Part shown: positions 25,784-35,316 of the stretch, piece by piece | How the letters are laid out: each line of letters starts with the position of its first letter | Numbering within the stretch: the stretch's first letter is position 1 | NCBI RefSeq assembly: GCF_030815415.1 | Contig: NZ_JAUSWW010000001.1 | Coordinates: 7,068,001 to 7,132,000, forward strand | Direction of reading: 5' to 3' | Length of the DNA stretch: 64,000 nucleotides | Source: Streptomyces canus | GTDB lineage: Bacteria > Actinomycetota > Actinomycetes > Streptomycetales > Streptomycetaceae | Program-made: the position numbers and the translations under genes | The notes under the pieces: model-generated | Seen by the model: only the letters and a program-made list of their open reading frames with translations | Database searches by the model: none | Told to the model about the DNA's origin: nothing

Positions 25784-26113
25784 TCAGCTGTCCTCCCGCG
25801 CGTGCTTCAGCCTCATGCGGGCGTCCACGCGCTCCTCGCCGGCGACCTCCGCCCAGAAGCGATGGCCGGTGACGAAGACGACGAGTTCGTGTTCGCGCTG
25901 CCTGAGCTTTTCGACCTCGGCCTGTTCGTCGGGTGTCCAGCCCGGGGAGGCGGGGCGTTCCACCTTGCGCCAGCCCGCGGTGTCGCTGAAGCCGTCCAGG
26001 GGCTCGACCGACCAGGGCAGCCGCTTGAGCAGGGCCGACAGCTCGGCCCGGACCTGATGCAGCTCCTCCTGACCGGCGAGGAGGTCACTCGGAAAGTCAT
26101 AGGTCGTAGCCAC
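25784..26113 (-). CDS. Hypothetical helical protein
   Basis: 109 residues, mostly helical, with LLAGQEELHQVRAELSALLKRLPWS at the start and RVDARMRLKHARED at the end. I do not recognise a family motif. Proteins of this length and sequence are common single-copy hypotheticals in streptomycetes. Convergent with the tRNA. Confidence 0.75.
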   Translation of the reverse strand: MATTYDFPSDLLAGQEELHQVRAELSALLKRLPWSVEPLDGFSDTAGWRKVERPASPGWTPDEQAEVEKLRQREHELVVFVTGHRFWAEVAGEERVDARMRLKHAREDS

Positions 26114-26229
26114 GGCGCAATGCTACGCCTGTTCGATTTAGGGGTGCGAGTTTCTTGGGGTAGTTCATGTGTTCGGGAAGGGAGGATCTGAGAAGATCAC
26201 CGGAACCGTACGAACGCAGAGGTGGGGAC

Positions 26230-26412
26230 ATGACCGTTCTGGTGCTGGTGGGCGTTCTGGGTCTCGCCGTCTTCGGGTGTGTGTGCGTGGTGTGGGCGGA
26301 GCGCGGCGGACCGACCTGGGTCCGCGCCGTGGCAGCCGTGACGGTCGGCCTGGGCAAGGTGCTGCAGAGCTCGGGGAAGACGCGGGGCGGCTCCTCCAGG
26401 GGCGACGACTGA
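26230..26412 (+). CDS. Small single-pass membrane protein
   Basis: 60 residues, ATG 26230 preceded by GAGGTGGGG. One hydrophobic helix (VLVLVGVLGLAVFGCVCVVW, residues 3-22) and a basic, serine/glycine-rich tail. No recognised family; small size makes the call moderate. Confidence 0.55.
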   Translation: MTVLVLVGVLGLAVFGCVCVVWAERGGPTWVRAVAAVTVGLGKVLQSSGKTRGGSSRGDD

Positions 26413-26440
26413 CGAACTCGGGTGCTCCTGTTGTCGGGCG

Positions 26441-26512
26441 GCTGCGGGTGGTGTGTGGCTGGTCGCGCCCACGGGGCGGAGCCGCATATCGATACGGTCC
26501 CGCGCCCCTAGG
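26441..26512. repeat. Dispersed repeat, copy C
   Basis: The minus strand reads AGGGGCGCGGGACCGTATCG, then a CGGCTCCGCC block and GGGCGCGACCAGCCAC. The same ends and central CGGCTCCGCC occur in copy D (58980-59045). It lies in the otherwise gene-free stretch 26413-26610, downstream of the small membrane protein. Confidence 0.65.
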
Positions 26513-26610
26513 GCATTCGCTCAGCCCCTGATGCATGTGGCCCGCGCTGCTGTGAACGCGGCGCGGGCCACATGCAGGCGCCGCTCGGCCGACCCCGGCC
26601 GCAAGCCCTC

Positions 26611-27519
26611 TCAGCGGCCCGCGTGCCTCAACTCCCCTACCAGGCGCGTCGCCACCGGCACCGGTACCCCGTATCGCTCCGCCGCGCGGAGCAACGCGCC
26701 GCCGATCGCGTCCAGTTCGAGGGGGCGGCCCGCCTCGGCGTCGCGCTGCATCGACGACCTGGTCTGCGGCGGGAACGCGTCGTAGCGGGCCAGGGCCTGG
26801 GCCGGGTCCGTCGGGGCGCCCGACGCGCGGCTCACCGCGGCCGTCTCCTCGACCAGTGCCGTCAGCTCCTCGCGGTGACGGGTGCGTACGTCGCCCAGCG
26901 GGAGGGCGTACCGCGTGGTGAGGAGGGCGAACGGGGCCAGGAACGACATCTTGGCCCACAGTGCCGCCGTCTCGTCCGGCAGCACCCGGGTGGTCGGACC
27001 GGCAGAGCCCAGCGCGTCCGCCAGCGACTCCAGCCGCTCCTTCGCCACCCCGTCGCCGGTCAGGTCGATCTCCGCGAACGGGCTGCCGTGCACGATCTCC
27101 CCGGGTGCCACCCGCGTCGACTCCACGCGGATCACCGCCGGGGCCACCACGTCCTCGCGATAGCGGGCCCGCAGCGCCGCCGGATGCTCCACACCGTTCA
27201 GGAACGGCACCAGGAGCGCGTCGCCCAGCGCGGCGGGCGGGACGCGGTCCAGGGCGGCCCCGAGCGCCGTGTGCTTCACCGCGACCAGGCAGGCGTCCAC
27301 CGGCACCCGCAGCTCGGTGTCCGCCTCCACCTCGGCCGTGAAGTCCCCGAACGGGCCACTGCGGACCCGGATCCCGGACGCCCGCAGGGTCGCCGCCGTC
27401 TCGTCCCCGGCCAGGCAGATCACCCGGTGCCCGGCCCGCGACAGCAGTCCGGCGAGCAGGCCGCCGATGCCGCCCGGGCCCAGCACGGCCACGGTCGGTT
27501 TCTTGTCGTGCGTCATCAC
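26611..27519 (-). CDS. Ketopantoate reductase family protein
   Basis: 302 residues. N-terminal Rossmann motif VLGPGGIGGLLAGLLSRAG, the catalytic lysine in VAVKHTALGAAL, and FLNGVEHPAAL follow the ApbA/PanE pattern; the C-terminal half is the helical domain with RSSMQRDAEAGRPLELDAIGG. It reduces 2-oxo acids with NADPH; ketopantoate (pantothenate biosynthesis) is likely but paralogues exist, so no symbol is given. Confidence 0.88.
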   Translation of the reverse strand: MMTHDKKPTVAVLGPGGIGGLLAGLLSRAGHRVICLAGDETAATLRASGIRVRSGPFGDFTAEVEADTELRVPVDACLVAVKHTALGAALDRVPPAALGDALLVPFLNGVEHPAALRARYREDVVAPAVIRVESTRVAPGEIVHGSPFAEIDLTGDGVAKERLESLADALGSAGPTTRVLPDETAALWAKMSFLAPFALLTTRYALPLGDVRTRHREELTALVEETAAVSRASGAPTDPAQALARYDAFPPQTRSSMQRDAEAGRPLELDAIGGALLRAAERYGVPVPVATRLVGELRHAGR

Positions 27520-27583
27520 ACGAAGTCCCTTCGTCGGTCGGCCCCTTGAACGGTGGCCGCCTCGGAACGGATCATCGCAGATG

Positions 27584-28339
27584 TCACAGGCGTACGGACT
27601 CCCCTGGCGCCATCAGGTGCAGTCGGTCCGTCAGTCCGGCCTCCGCGAAGGCCTTCGTCAGCGTCGGTCCGTCCTGGGTGAAGTGGCCCCAGTGCTCGAA
27701 GTGCAGCGGTACGACATGCCGGGCGCCCAGGATCGCCGCCGCCTCGGCCGCCTGCTCGCTGGTCAGGGTCAGCGTCGCGTCCGGTACGAGGGGGGTGCGT
27801 GCCGCGCCCGCGAACAGCAGGGCCACGTCGAAGGGGCCCGCGCGGTCGGCGATCTCCCGGACCCGGTCCAGAGAGGCGTTGTCGCCGCTGACGTACACCT
27901 TGGGCAGGCCCTCCCCGGACAGCACGAAGCCGGTGACCTCGCCGACGAGGGGCTCGGAGCCCTCGGGTCCGTGCAGGGCGGGGACGGCGGTGACGCGTAC
28001 GCCGCCCAGCTCGACGCTCTCCCAGGCGGGCAGGGCGCGGACGGGGGCGCCCAGGCGGTCATGGGCGGAGGCGGTCGACAGGACGAGGGGGACACCGGCG
28101 AGGTAGGCGCGGCCCGCGGCGTCCAGGTTGTCGGGGTGCTGGTCGTGGGAGAGCAGCACGGCGTCCACCGGGCCGAGGTCCGCCGCCGCGAGCGCCGGGC
28201 CCGTCGTCTTCACCAGCGCGCGGGAGCCGATGGGGTACTCGCCGGGCGCGTCGAAGGTCGGGTCGGTGAGGAGACGCACGCCCCCGAGAGACACAACGGC
28301 GGTCGGGCCGCCGACGTAGGAGATCTCCACTGTCGTCAT
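27584..28339 (-). CDS. Metallo-beta-lactamase fold hydrolase (UlaG-like)
   Basis: 251 residues from MTTVEISYVGG. Metal ligands fit the pattern LLSHDQHPDNLD (about 64-75), HGPEG (about 118) and the later DNASLDRV and PLHFEHWGHF blocks. The HxHxDH of classic enzymes is SHDQHPDN here, as in the UlaG-like lactonase group. Cytoplasmic; substrate unknown. Confidence 0.85.
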   Translation of the reverse strand: MTTVEISYVGGPTAVVSLGGVRLLTDPTFDAPGEYPIGSRALVKTTGPALAAADLGPVDAVLLSHDQHPDNLDAAGRAYLAGVPLVLSTASAHDRLGAPVRALPAWESVELGGVRVTAVPALHGPEGSEPLVGEVTGFVLSGEGLPKVYVSGDNASLDRVREIADRAGPFDVALLFAGAARTPLVPDATLTLTSEQAAEAAAILGARHVVPLHFEHWGHFTQDGPTLTKAFAEAGLTDRLHLMAPGESVRL

Positions 28340-28398
28340 GCTCGACACAATTCCGCGGACGCCCGGCGCTATTCCCCGGCGGGGGCGAGACTGGAGGT

Positions 28399-28629
28399 AT
28401 GTGCCGCAGCATCAAGACTCTTCGCCCGCCCGCGTTGCCCGAGGAGGCGACGGAGGACGAGATCCGCGCCGCCGCCCTCCAGTACGTACGGAAGGTGTCC
28501 GGCTTCCGGGCACCGGCCGCACACAACAAGGAGGTCTTCGAGCGGGCGGTGGCCGCGGTGGCCGAGGCCACGGCCGAGCTACTGTCCGACCTCGAGGTCC
28601 GAGGCACCCCAGCACAGCGCGCCGGTTAG
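28399..28629 (+). CDS. DUF2277 protein
   Basis: 76 residues beginning MCRSIKTLRPP, the family's invariant start, with a three-helix body (EIRAAALQYVRKVSGFRAP). GGAGG ends only 1 nt before the ATG, so it may be translated from a leaderless or unusual site. The family is unknown in function. Divergent from the MBL gene. Confidence 0.85.
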   Translation: MCRSIKTLRPPALPEEATEDEIRAAALQYVRKVSGFRAPAAHNKEVFERAVAAVAEATAELLSDLEVRGTPAQRAG

Positions 28630-28739
28630 CGGGGCGCCCGGAGGGTCTGGCCGGGTTCGGCAATTGGCGGATCCGGCGCACGCCCGCTGGCAAAACCGCA
28701 GGTCACCGACGGCCGACAGGGGACACATCTGCCAATCCC

Positions 28740-29369
28740 TCACGCCGGGCGGCGGCGCATCACGAATGCCGCTGCGGCTCCCGCGGCGAACAGGGCCAGT
28801 ACCGAGACGCCGGTCGCCAGCCATGTCGTGCCCAGCCACTGGGCGCCGTAGTAGCCGAGGGCGACGCTGTACGCCGCCCAGGCCAGGCCCGCGAGGGCGG
28901 ACCAGGGGAGGAATTCCCGGACCCGGCGGTGGGCGGCGCCCGCGACGAAGGAGACGACCGAGCGGCCGGCCGGGGCGAAGCGGGCGAGGACGACCAGGGG
29001 GCCGCCGCCGTGGGCGAGGGCGGTGCCGAGACGTTCCTGCGCGGAGGTGAGGCGGCGGGAGCGGGCGATGGCCCGGTCCAGGCGGGCGCCGCCGCGCCAG
29101 GCCAGCCGGTACGCGACCATGTCGCCGAGCACCGACGCCGTCGCGGCGACCAGGGTGAGCAGCAGCAGGTCGGGAACCTCGCCGGGGACCTTGCCGGTCG
29201 CCGCTCCGGTGCCCGCCGCCGCGGCCGTGGCGGCCGTGATGACCAGGACGCCGCTCGGCAGGACCGGCAGGAACACGTCCAGCAGCACTGACGCGGCCAC
29301 CATCGCGTAGATGATTCCTGGGCTGCCGGTCAGCACGCCCATATTCCCGAGACTCTCGAACACCGTCAC
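28740..29369 (-). CDS. DedA family membrane protein (second copy)
   Basis: 209 residues. The family core VFLPVLPSGVLVITAATAA (about 30-50) and GPLVVLARFAPAGRSVVSFVAG with the conserved arginines are visible; the C-terminus ends in a basic AAAFVMRRRPA tail. Shorter in its N-terminus than the copy at 22288 and only distantly similar to it. Confidence 0.82.
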   Translation of the reverse strand: MTVFESLGNMGVLTGSPGIIYAMVAASVLLDVFLPVLPSGVLVITAATAAAAGTGAATGKVPGEVPDLLLLTLVAATASVLGDMVAYRLAWRGGARLDRAIARSRRLTSAQERLGTALAHGGGPLVVLARFAPAGRSVVSFVAGAAHRRVREFLPWSALAGLAWAAYSVALGYYGAQWLGTTWLATGVSVLALFAAGAAAAFVMRRRPA

Positions 29370-29527
29370 TCCCCGTTTTCCCCCGTAACAGCCTTACAGC
29401 GTACGCCCGGGGTGTGACAGGGGATTCATGGGGGGCGCGTGTGTTCGCCACAGCATGTTCACCCGGCCGACACGTCGCGGCGCCCGTCCCCTGTGCGGGC
29501 ACGGGCGCCGTCGGATGCGGGTACGGC

Positions 29528-29980
29528 TCAGACGGTCACCGGTGCCTGGTCCGAGGCCGGTCGCTCGGTGGCGGCCGAGCGCTTCTGGAACAGCCGGTCG
29601 AGCCCGAAGGCGCCGGAGCCGGTGAAGACCAGCAGCAGGAAGGACCAGCAGAACATCGCCGCGCCCTCGCCGCTGTTCTCGATCGGCCACAGGGCGTTCG
29701 GCTGGTGCACCTTGAAGTAGGCGTAGGCCATCGCGCCGGAGGCGATGAACGCGGCGAAGCGGGTGCCCAGGCCGATCAGGACCAGGGAGCCGCCGACGAG
29801 CTCGATCGCGGCCGCGTACCAGCCGGGCCAGGTGCCCAGCTCGACGGTGCCGCCCTTGCCGTCCGCGCCGCCGAGCACGCCGAAGAGCGCGACGGCGCCG
29901 TGGCAGGTGAAGAGCAGTCCGACGACGATGCGGAACAGGCCGAGGACGTACGGCTGGGCGCTGTTGAGGCGTCCGGTCAT
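29528..29980 (-). CDS. DoxX family membrane protein
   Basis: 150 residues from MTGRLNSAQPYV. Four helices, with the DoxX patterns LFRIVVGLLFTCHGAVALFG and ELVGGSLVLIGLGTRFAAFIASG. DoxX proteins are small quinol-oxidase-related or redox-associated membrane proteins; the precise function is uncertain. Confidence 0.85.
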   Translation of the reverse strand: MTGRLNSAQPYVLGLFRIVVGLLFTCHGAVALFGVLGGADGKGGTVELGTWPGWYAAAIELVGGSLVLIGLGTRFAAFIASGAMAYAYFKVHQPNALWPIENSGEGAAMFCWSFLLLVFTGSGAFGLDRLFQKRSAATERPASDQAPVTV

Positions 29981-30066
29981 GTGGGGGGTACTCCTACGGT
30001 CGGGCCGGTCCCTGGGGCGGACCGGTCGGGGGACGGAACCGAGCGAGCACCCCACGTTAGGTCGGA

Positions 30067-32004
30067 CTAATCAATGCTTACAAGTTCAACATTTGGCCAC
30101 GGCTTTGCTTCCGTTTGGCGTTCCGTTCCTGCTGTAGCCGCACGTAGAGCCGCTCTCGCCACCGCGTCGGCGTCCGAAAGCGTGACCGAATCCACACCCG
30201 GCCGCGCGCCCGCCGCGGTCACCCAGTGCACCCCCTCCGTCGGCACCCCGAACGCGAACCGCCTTTCGTGCACGCCTCCTTGACGGTCAATCAGGTGATA
30301 TGGGCGAGGTGTCACGTCCAGCCCGCCGGTTTCGTAACCGTCGACCGAGTGCGGCCGGCACTGTCCGGTCCGCAGCAGCCGGGCGAGGAGTCCGTCGGCC
30401 GTGCGTCGCAGATCCGGTTCCGGAAGCCGTGCCTCTATGAGCGTCGTCACGCGTACGCCGGACCCGTGGACGTCGGGCGAGCGCGCCACCCAGGCCCCGT
30501 CCCGCGCCCGGACCTCCAGGCGCGGCCCGAGCACCTCCATCACACCCGCCTCCATCAGCGCCACCAGCTCCTCGATCCGGCGCCGTGGCGGGCCGATGGA
30601 CAGGAAGGCGTTGAGGGGGGTGTACCAGCGGTCGAGATGGTCCCGGCGGGAGGCACCGGCGATGCCGCCGTGGTCGACGGTCAGCCGGAGTTCGTTGCGC
30701 AGATCGCGCAGCACGTCGAGGGCCGCCTTGAGCGGGCCGTCCGCGTTGCCGAGAGCGGCCTGCGCGGCGTCCTCGCGCAGATGAGCCAGCAGCCACGCGC
30801 GCCACCGGCCGGGGTCGGTGAAGCCGCGTCCCGCATACGGGCGGGAGATCCGGTCCCAGCTCCAGCGGTCGGCGTCCGGGACACCGAACTCGTCGAGGAT
30901 CAGCGCCTCTTGGGGGTCGCGGTGGGGGACGGCGAGGAAGCGGTCGGCGAGGTCCGGTCGCCGTACGAGCGCCGAGTAGTAGACCGTCTCCACCTCCTTC
31001 GCCACCAACGGCCATATCTCGGCGAGGAAGTCGGGCGCCTCACCCGAGTCGGCACGCTTGCGGAAGCCCGCTATGACCTCCGGCGTCAGGACGAGCGGGG
31101 TGTGGCGGCCGTACGGCCCCTTCGCGTTGTCGCCGCGGGCCTGGTAGGGGACGCCGCGCCGCGACCCGGCGTACAGCCGCGGCTCGCGGCCGGAGGGGAC
31201 GTACCGCAGCCCGCCCCGATCGCGCACGAAACGGCCGCCGCGGCCGGTCGTCAACAGGGCCGTGTGATCGAAGAAGTTGAGGCCGAGACCGCGCAACAGC
31301 ACCGGTTCGCCCGGGGAGACGGGGGAGAGGTCGACGTCGGCCGGGTTGGCGGGCGGGATGTGGAGCAGGCCGTGGGTCTCGGCGTACGACGAGACGGTCC
31401 GCTGCGCCGCGTCGGGGACGGTCGGCAGATGGCCCTGGGCGAGGACGACGGCGGACAGGCCGGTCAGTTCACGGCCGTCGTCGAGGGTGAGGACCTGGCG
31501 GCCGTCGGGGGCGTCGTCGAGCCGTAGCGCACGAGCCGTGTGCGTCCGCACGCGGACGCCGGGCGGCGCCTCGCGCACCGTGCGGGCGAACACCCACTCC
31601 AGATAACGGCCGTAGTGGGCGCGGGTCGGATACTCGTCCGGGCCCAGCTCGCCGGCCGCCCACTCGTGCAGGCTGGGGCCGGGGCGGACGGGGCCGGAGC
31701 AGTCGACGCTCTCGTCGGTGAAGAGGGTCACCTGGCAGGCCACGGTGTTCATCAGGAGCTCCGCCGGCTGTGCGGTGCGCCAGACGCGGCCGGCGCCGGG
31801 CGGTGCCGGGTCGACCACGTGGACGGTGAGCCGGGTGCCGGGCGGGAGCAGTTCCGGCGCGGAGGCGCAGAGGCGTTCCAGGACGCTGGTCCCGCGCGGT
31901 CCGGCGCCGACCACGGCGACGGAGACGGGCACGCAGGCCGTGGGCGGTGCGGACAAAACGGGGACTCCCGGGCGTGTGGGGGCGCTTGGCAGCAGACCGC
32001 CCAC
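30067..32004 (-). CDS. FAD/NAD(P)-binding protein
   Basis: 645 residues. VAVVGAGPRGTSVLERL near residue 33 is the dinucleotide-binding loop; VVLAQGHLPT (about 190) and FDHTALLTTGRGGRFVRD belong to the FAD_NAD_binding_9 type of uncharacterised flavoprotein. The start is uncertain: GTG 32004 gives a 30-residue leader, and another GTG exists 25 codons in. Its oxidation substrate is unknown. Confidence 0.8.
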   Translation of the reverse strand: MGGLLPSAPTRPGVPVLSAPPTACVPVSVAVVGAGPRGTSVLERLCASAPELLPPGTRLTVHVVDPAPPGAGRVWRTAQPAELLMNTVACQVTLFTDESVDCSGPVRPGPSLHEWAAGELGPDEYPTRAHYGRYLEWVFARTVREAPPGVRVRTHTARALRLDDAPDGRQVLTLDDGRELTGLSAVVLAQGHLPTVPDAAQRTVSSYAETHGLLHIPPANPADVDLSPVSPGEPVLLRGLGLNFFDHTALLTTGRGGRFVRDRGGLRYVPSGREPRLYAGSRRGVPYQARGDNAKGPYGRHTPLVLTPEVIAGFRKRADSGEAPDFLAEIWPLVAKEVETVYYSALVRRPDLADRFLAVPHRDPQEALILDEFGVPDADRWSWDRISRPYAGRGFTDPGRWRAWLLAHLREDAAQAALGNADGPLKAALDVLRDLRNELRLTVDHGGIAGASRRDHLDRWYTPLNAFLSIGPPRRRIEELVALMEAGVMEVLGPRLEVRARDGAWVARSPDVHGSGVRVTTLIEARLPEPDLRRTADGLLARLLRTGQCRPHSVDGYETGGLDVTPRPYHLIDRQGGVHERRFAFGVPTEGVHWVTAAGARPGVDSVTLSDADAVARAALRAATAGTERQTEAKPWPNVELVSID

Positions 32005-32067
32005 CGGAAGCGGACGGTCCGCCTCATCATGCCTGCCGCGCTCCGGCCGGGCGTCAGGTACCCCGGA

Positions 32068-32475
32068 TCACGCGTTGCCGGTGGCGATGCTCAGCCACGG
32101 GGTCCAGGTCGAACAGTTCTCCCAGCCGATGTCATTGGAGTAGTTGCGCAGACACACCTTGATCCGGACCTTGTAGTCCTCGTCGAAGTTGTAGTTGCAC
32201 TCCTCGCGGCCGGTGAACGCCCCGCCGGTCGCCTTGCACTCGCCCTCGCGACCGTAGTTGGTCTCCCATCGGGTGACGGTGCTCTTGTGGTCCTCGCCGA
32301 TGTCGTTCGCCATGATCCAGTCGCCCTCGGCCTGGAAGGCGCCCTCGCCCGCGTTGTCGGAGGTGTACGCGTGCTGCGGCCACCCCGTCGGGTACCAGGT
32401 GGCGTGGGCCGGTACGGCCATGAGGAGGACGCCCGCTCCGGCGGCGCCGAGGGAGATGCTGATCTTCTTCAACAA
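32068..32475 (-). CDS. Secreted hypothetical protein
   Basis: 135 residues from a TTG start (AAGGA 6 nt upstream; a longer ATG-initiated reading lacks a ribosome site). A Sec signal peptide (KKISISLGAAGAGVLLMAVP, cut after AHA) precedes a mature domain of about 110 residues with four cysteines (GECKA, EECNY, KVCLR, ENCST), likely disulfide-bonded. No family recognised. Start codon choice is the main uncertainty. Confidence 0.65.
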   Translation of the reverse strand: MLKKISISLGAAGAGVLLMAVPAHATWYPTGWPQHAYTSDNAGEGAFQAEGDWIMANDIGEDHKSTVTRWETNYGREGECKATGGAFTGREECNYNFDEDYKVRIKVCLRNYSNDIGWENCSTWTPWLSIATGNA

Positions 32476-32607
32476 GGCTTGTCCTTCGCGCAGTCGGGCC
32501 GTACGTGGGGGCCCAAGGTCGAGTGAGCATAAGTTCGATCGCGCGCCTGCTGAAGATGTAATTGTGCCCAACTGACCCTTCCCAAGGCTCACTTGTGCAC
32601 AGCCCGG

Positions 32608-34251
32608 TCACTTCTCGCTCAGCACCGACTCCGACACCAAGGCCAGCCGCGCCTTCCCGCCCCGCACGGCCCGCGCCTGCTCCAGCCGCAGTCCCGCCGA
32701 ACGCCCGCGCAGCGTCAGCGTCATGAGCTGGTTGCCGAACCAGGGCCCGCCCGTCCGCCGCCAGTCCACCGACGGCTGGGGACAGGCGCCGTGTCCGGCG
32801 AACCGGCGCCCCAGAAAGCGGCCCACCGCGCTCCACCCGAAGCGGAAGCCGAGGCGTATCGACAACGGGATGGAGTTGTGGACGGGGGAGCAGGTCAGCT
32901 GCAGCACCCGCGCATCGGGCCCGCTTCCCTCCGGCCACCTCGGCTCGGCGATGTACGCGTGATGGACGTCGCCCGACAGCACACACACCGTCGCCGGCGC
33001 GTCAGGCCCCGACCCCGCCTCCGCGATGAGCTCCACCAGCGCCTCGAAGGACGCCGGGAACGCCGCCCAGTGCTCCAGATCCGCCCGCCGCCGCAGATCC
33101 TCCCCGAACCGCGCCCAGCGCGCCCCGCGTTCACCCCGGCACAGCGCCGCGTTCCACGCCTCGGCGTCGTGCACCAGATGCGGCAGCAGCCAGGGCAGCG
33201 AGGTCCCGATCAGGAGATGGTCGTACGACCCCGGCCCGTCCAGCACCTGCTCGCGCACCCAGCGCTCCTCGCCGGGGGCGAGCATCGACCGGTTCTCCTC
33301 GTCGAGGACCCGTGCCGCCCGGCTGTCGACCATCACCAGCCGCACGCGCCCGAAGTCCCGCCGGTAACTCCAGCGCACGGAGGCCGGATCGACGTCGGCC
33401 TTGCAGGCGAAGGCCCGCAACTCGTCGGTGCCGTCCGGGGTTTCGCGTACGGCGGCGTAGAGCGGGTCGGAGTCGAGCTCCGCCGGGGACAGGTTCCCGA
33501 GGTGCTGATGCACCCAGTACGACATCAGCCCGCTCAGCAGCCGCTCCCGCCACCACGGGGTGGCCCGCATGTCCTCCACCCAGGCGGCGGAGGTGTTCCA
33601 GTCATCGATCACGTCGTGATCGTCGAAGACCATACAAGTGGGCACGGTGGACAGCAGCCACCGGATCTCGGGATCGAGCCAGGACTCGTAGTAGAGGTGG
33701 GTGTACTCCTCGTAGTCCGCGACCCCGCTGCCCGGCGGATCACCGAGATCCCGGCGCGCGGCGAGCCAGCGGCGGGTCGCCGGGGAGGTCTCGTCGGCGT
33801 AGACCTGATCGCCCAGCAGCAGCAGCACGTCGGGCCGTTCACCGTCCGGGTCGGTCGCGATCCGGGCCGCCAGGGTGTCCAGGGCGTCCTGGCCGACGGG
33901 GTCCGGCTCGCCGTGCGGCGGAGCGGCCCAGCGGCAGGACCCGAAGGCGACACGGACGGTGTCCCCTTCGGCCGGCGTGCGGATGACGGACTCCGGGAAC
34001 GGGGAGTCGGGCAGCGGCCACACACGTACTCCGTCGAGCAGGACCTCGTACGGCGACGAGGTCCCCGGCGTCAGACCGGTGACCGGAACCAGGGCGTAGT
34101 GATGACCGCAGACCTGAAAGGTCTGGGTCTCACCGCCCGCCCCGTCCGCGCAGCGCACCTCGGCGGCGCACGGACGGCTCGCCTCGACCCATACGGTCGC
34201 GGACGAGCCGTCGGCATACCTGAGCAGCGGTCCCAACCGAAGTTCGGCCAC
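32608..34251 (-). CDS. PhoD-like metallophosphatase
   Basis: 547 residues. An N-terminal beta domain (about 1-95) precedes the phosphatase core: VRVAFGSCRWA, LLLLGDQVYADETSP (metal aspartate), VFDDHDVIDDWN (HD motif) and CVLSGDVHHAYIAEPRWP. It lacks a Tat signal, unlike secreted PhoD, so this form is cytoplasmic. Substrates may be phosphodiesters. Downstream spacing of 132 bp to the secreted protein gene shows no sign of an operon. Confidence 0.85.
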   Translation of the reverse strand: MAELRLGPLLRYADGSSATVWVEASRPCAAEVRCADGAGGETQTFQVCGHHYALVPVTGLTPGTSSPYEVLLDGVRVWPLPDSPFPESVIRTPAEGDTVRVAFGSCRWAAPPHGEPDPVGQDALDTLAARIATDPDGERPDVLLLLGDQVYADETSPATRRWLAARRDLGDPPGSGVADYEEYTHLYYESWLDPEIRWLLSTVPTCMVFDDHDVIDDWNTSAAWVEDMRATPWWRERLLSGLMSYWVHQHLGNLSPAELDSDPLYAAVRETPDGTDELRAFACKADVDPASVRWSYRRDFGRVRLVMVDSRAARVLDEENRSMLAPGEERWVREQVLDGPGSYDHLLIGTSLPWLLPHLVHDAEAWNAALCRGERGARWARFGEDLRRRADLEHWAAFPASFEALVELIAEAGSGPDAPATVCVLSGDVHHAYIAEPRWPEGSGPDARVLQLTCSPVHNSIPLSIRLGFRFGWSAVGRFLGRRFAGHGACPQPSVDWRRTGGPWFGNQLMTLTLRGRSAGLRLEQARAVRGGKARLALVSESVLSEK

Positions 34252-34322
34252 GTGATCCTCCTCCGTCGCCCCGTACGGTACGGAACGACGGAGGCCGGCG
34301 GGGAGGTTCCGTTACTGAATCG

Positions 34323-34967
34323 TCAGCAGTTGGCCAGGTAGCTGGTGAGCGCGCTCTTCTCCGCGGAGTCCACGGACAGGTCGTAGTAGTACTTCACCTG
34401 GACCCAGGCGCGGACGTAGGTGCAGCGGTACGAGGTGACCGACGGCATCCACTCGGCCGGGTCCTGGTCGCTCTTGGACTGGTTCACGTTGTCCGTGACG
34501 GCGATGAGCTGGGGGCGGGTGACGTCGTTGGCGAAGCCCTGGCGCCGGGCGGTGGTCCAGGCGCTCGCGCCGGAGTCCCAGGCCTCGGCGAGCGGGACCA
34601 GGTGGTCGATGTCGAGGTCGGAGGCGGCGGTCCAGGTGGCGCCGTCGTACGGGGAGTACCAGCTGCCGCTGGTGGCGGTGCAGGCGGAGTTGGTGACGAC
34701 GTTCGAACCGTCCCGCTTGAGGATGTACTCGCGGGTGTTGCAGGTGCCGCTGATGGTGATCCACGTCGGGAACAGATCGCGGTCGTAGCCGGTGCGGTTC
34801 TCGGTGGCCACGGTGAGCGAGGCGAGGTAGGTGCGGGCGGTGGCCGCGCTGACCGGCGTGGGGAGGGCGGCGGAAGCGGTCGGACCGTTGAAAAGCCCGA
34901 CCGAGGCTATGAGACCGGTGAGCGCCGTGAGTATGCTGAGCCGTCGACGCGCGTAGAACTTCGCCAT
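34323..34967 (-). CDS. Secreted HNH (DUF1524-type) endonuclease
   Basis: 214 residues with a Sec signal (basic ARRR then LSILTALTGLIASVGLF, cut near TASA). The HNH active site is in the DLDIDHLVPLAEAWDSG stretch (about residues 117-134), followed by RQGFANDVTRPQLIAVTDNVNQSKSDQDP and cysteines late in the chain. Similar proteins are extracellular nucleases of streptomycetes. Confidence 0.88.
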   Translation of the reverse strand: MAKFYARRRLSILTALTGLIASVGLFNGPTASAALPTPVSAATARTYLASLTVATENRTGYDRDLFPTWITISGTCNTREYILKRDGSNVVTNSACTATSGSWYSPYDGATWTAASDLDIDHLVPLAEAWDSGASAWTTARRQGFANDVTRPQLIAVTDNVNQSKSDQDPAEWMPSVTSYRCTYVRAWVQVKYYYDLSVDSAEKSALTSYLANC

Positions 34968-35120
34968 GCGAACTCCCTTAGAGGGGTGGGGGTGTTGAAG
35001 CGCGAGCGAGGAGAACTCTCGCGGCTCCGCGTTGCGGGGAGGTGTGCGTTGGGTTAGAAGTTAGTGACGCGTACATGACACGACAAGGTTTACGGCGAAA
35101 CGATCTCGTATGATTGACGG

Positions 35121-35230
35121 AGTTGAAGGGGAGTAGCTCTTCGCCGGACCGTCGACATACTGCTCAGCTCGTCTGAGCCGGCGCCCGGAGGCAGGTCATC
35201 CGTGACCGGCCGGCGAGACCTTCGGCCAGT
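35121..35230 (+). promoter_or_regulatory. yybP-ykoY manganese riboswitch
   Basis: The conserved blocks appear in order: AAGGGGAGTAGC (35126-35137), GTCGACATAC (35151-35160), GCCGGCG, and GGCGAGACCTTCGGCC (35212-35227). These match the yybP-ykoY aptamer, which binds Mn2+. It lies 87 nt before the GDT1-family exporter start, which it most likely controls. The rest of the gap from the HNH gene (34968-35120) holds the HNH promoter and nothing else recognised. Confidence 0.85.
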
Positions 35231-35316
35231 AGTGCACTGACTGTGTGCTGCCGTGCCGAGGTGTCGTTTTTCGCGGTAACACTCTCGGTGGGGCAGCCCC
35301 GACCGATTGAGGAACC

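Noticed and set aside
32593..34341. 582-codon plus-strand frame
   Set aside because: Antisense shadow of the PhoD-like gene.
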